From: Anaerolinea sp.
GTDB taxonomy: Bacteria; Chloroflexota; Anaerolineae; Anaerolineales; Villigracilaceae
Assembly: GCA_020720965.1 (NCBI GenBank)
Contig: DYNS01000145.1
Span: 1 to 7,307, forward strand
Length of the DNA: 7,307 nt
Reading direction: 5' to 3'
In this document: positions 6,004 through 7,307 of the stretch, in pieces
Numbering within the stretch: the first letter of the stretch is position 1
Layout: every line of letters starts with the position of its first letter
Made by a program: the position numbers and the translations under genes
Notes under the pieces: model-generated
Databases searched by the model: none
Told to the model about the DNA's origin: nothing
The model's input: the letters and a program-made list of their open reading frames with translations, nothing else

Positions 6004-7307
6004 ATTTGGTTTCTACCGTGCCGGTGCTGACGACATCCCCAGCTTTTAAGCCGCTGAGAATTTCGGCGTTGGCGAAGTCTCGCAAGCCGACCTGAACAGG
6101 GGTGAGTTTGAGAGCGCCATCCGCGCCGACCCGGAAGACGGCGTAAGAGCCGGGGGCAATTTCTCGCAATGCCTGCACGGGGACGAGCAGGGCGTTTTGG
6201 GCTTCACCGCCAATCACTTCCACGTCCACGCTCATGCCGGAGAGGATGGTGAGGTTTTCTGGGTTGCTAAAGGTTCCCCACAGGACGATGACGGGGGTTC
6301 CATCCACCGTTTGGAGGGCTTGCTCTACGGCGGTAATTTCGCCGGGCAGGGCGGCATCTGGGAAGGCATCCAGGGTGAGGTTGAGACGGTTGCCAGGGCG
6401 GGCTTTATCCAGGTCGGTTTCGTCCAGGTAGAAGCGCACTTGCAGGTCGGCGGTGGTGGCGAGGGTGAGGAAGGGCGAGGTGTTGATGGTTTGCCCCGGC
6501 AGGGCGTTGATGGCGAGGACGACCCCGGCAAAGGGGGCGGTGAGTTGAGTGTTGGCGAGGTTGAGGCGGGCGTTTTCCAGGTTCAGGCGGGCTTGCTCAA
6601 TTTTGGCGGTTTCTGTCCCCTGCACGGCGGCGAGGGGCGCGGTGACGGAGGCGGCTCCGGCTTGGAGAATCTCCAGGTAGGCATTGGCATCCGCTACGGC
6701 AAAGCGAGCCGAATCTAGGGCGGCGCGAGCCAGGGCAATATCCTCGGCGCTGGGGGCGAGGGTGGTTTCAATTTCTTCTTCGGTTTCCAGGTCGGTGTAA
6801 GTGTAGGCAAAGACCCCCGGCACGTATTCGGCAGTGTAGCGTTTTTGAGCAAGAGCCAGGTTGGTTTGGGCGCGTTCCAGGGCTTTTTGGGCGGCGCTCT
6901 TTTGCTCCTCGGTGGAGGCTTCTTTTAGGGCAACTTGGGCGGTTTCCAATTCGGTTTCCCAATAGTACACGTCCGGGCTGATGAGGTATTGCAGTTCTTC
7001 CTGGGCGGCGGCTTGGGCAATTTGGGCATTGGCGAGGGTGATTTTGGCTTTCGCCAGGCTGGCAGCGGAGAAGAGCGCCTCGAATTCTGCCTGGGCTTGA
7101 GCCAACTGCGCCTGCTGAAGGCTGTCTTCCAGGGTGGCGAGGATTTCCCCTGCCCCAACCTGCTGCCCTGCGCTGACGGGTACGGCGCGGACAATTCCGC
7201 TGCTGCGAAAGCCAAGTTCCACCTGTTGACGGGGAATAATGTTGCCGCTGCCGCTGGCGGTGAGGACTAAATCGCCGGTGCGGACTTTGGTGGTCTGCAT
7301 GGGGGCT
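6002..7307 (-). CDS. Membrane-fusion (HlyD/MacA-type) protein, first of two, 5'-partial
   Basis: The frame stays open to the right edge; the two codons before the first in-window ATG (7298-7300) read Ala-Pro. That ATG opens directly on KVRTGDLVLTASGSG, which in this family normally follows a membrane anchor, so the true start and helix are probably outside the window. Counting from the ATG (432 residues): first lipoyl half about 26-60 (SSGIVRAVPVSAGQQVGAGE), a long Ala/Glu/Gln-rich coiled coil about 60-245, second lipoyl half LTAPFAGVVLAINALPGQ (253-270), beta-barrel with VRFYLDETDL at 288-297, and a membrane-proximal domain about 366-432 (LLVPVQALRE, VQVGLRD, GLKAGDVVSTG). This is the full MacA/HlyD layout. 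It should link the MacB-type permease to whatever lies outside. An acidic insert (TDLETEEEIETT, 169-180) lies within the coiled-coil region. Confidence 0.93.
   Translation of the reverse strand, partial: APMQTTKVRTGDLVLTASGSGNIIPRQQVELGFRSSGIVRAVPVSAGQQVGAGEILATLEDSLQQAQLAQAQAEFEALFSAASLAKAKITLANAQIAQAAAQEELQYLISPDVYYWETELETAQVALKEASTEEQKSAAQKALERAQTNLALAQKRYTAEYVPGVFAYTYTDLETEEEIETTLAPSAEDIALARAALDSARFAVADANAYLEILQAGAASVTAPLAAVQGTETAKIEQARLNLENARLNLANTQLTAPFAGVVLAINALPGQTINTSPFLTLATTADLQVRFYLDETDLDKARPGNRLNLTLDAFPDAALPGEITAVEQALQTVDGTPVIVLWGTFSNPENLTILSGMSVDVEVIGGEAQNALLVPVQALREIAPGSYAVFRVGADGALKLTPVQVGLRDFANAEILSGLKAGDVVSTGTVETK

Overview
The window looks like a piece of a GC-rich bacterial chromosome. 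It holds the 3' part of one gene on the + strand and, convergent with it, a six-gene block on the - strand that reads like one operon running in from beyond the right edge. Lipobox lipoproteins with proline/alanine-rich linkers, a compact M1 peptidase behind a Pro/Thr/Gln-rich linker, and a MacAB-type exporter with no outer-membrane factor in view all fit a Chloroflexota (Anaerolineae-like) genome. That assignment is inferred from protein style; no marker gene is present.

Left part (1-1457, +): a zinc-dependent M1-family metallopeptidase with HEXXH-X18-E and a GMEF-type substrate motif. Its reading frame is open to the left edge, so the start is missing. A 14-bp perfect hairpin at 1452-1485 contains its stop codon and separates it from the opposing operon.

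Right part (7307-1505, -), in transcription order: (1) a membrane-fusion (HlyD/MacA-type) protein, cut by the right edge; (2) a second, shorter membrane-fusion protein; (3) a MacB/LolD-type ABC ATPase; (4) a MacB-type FtsX permease; (5) and (6) two paralogous lipoproteins of a family I cannot name. Gaps are 13, 25, 15, 37 and 108 bases. Genes 1-4 make a plausible tripartite-style exporter or envelope-remodelling pump. The lipoproteins should sit outside the cytoplasmic membrane and could be accessory factors or cargo. No promoter for the block is visible; it probably lies to the right of the window.

The most unusual structure is a degenerate hexamer/heptamer repeat family (ACTGTCC / ACTGACC / ACTGTG / ACTGAC) found at three places, all inside this operon. 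Two arrays with mirrored orientation fill most of the gap between the lipoprotein genes and could form an imperfect hairpin. The third overlaps the 3' end of the second membrane-fusion gene, where it supplies the last codons and the stop of a protein lacking the C-terminal domain that its paralogue has. The two lipoproteins align without gaps over 80 residues with 39 identities by hand count, indicating a tandem duplication.
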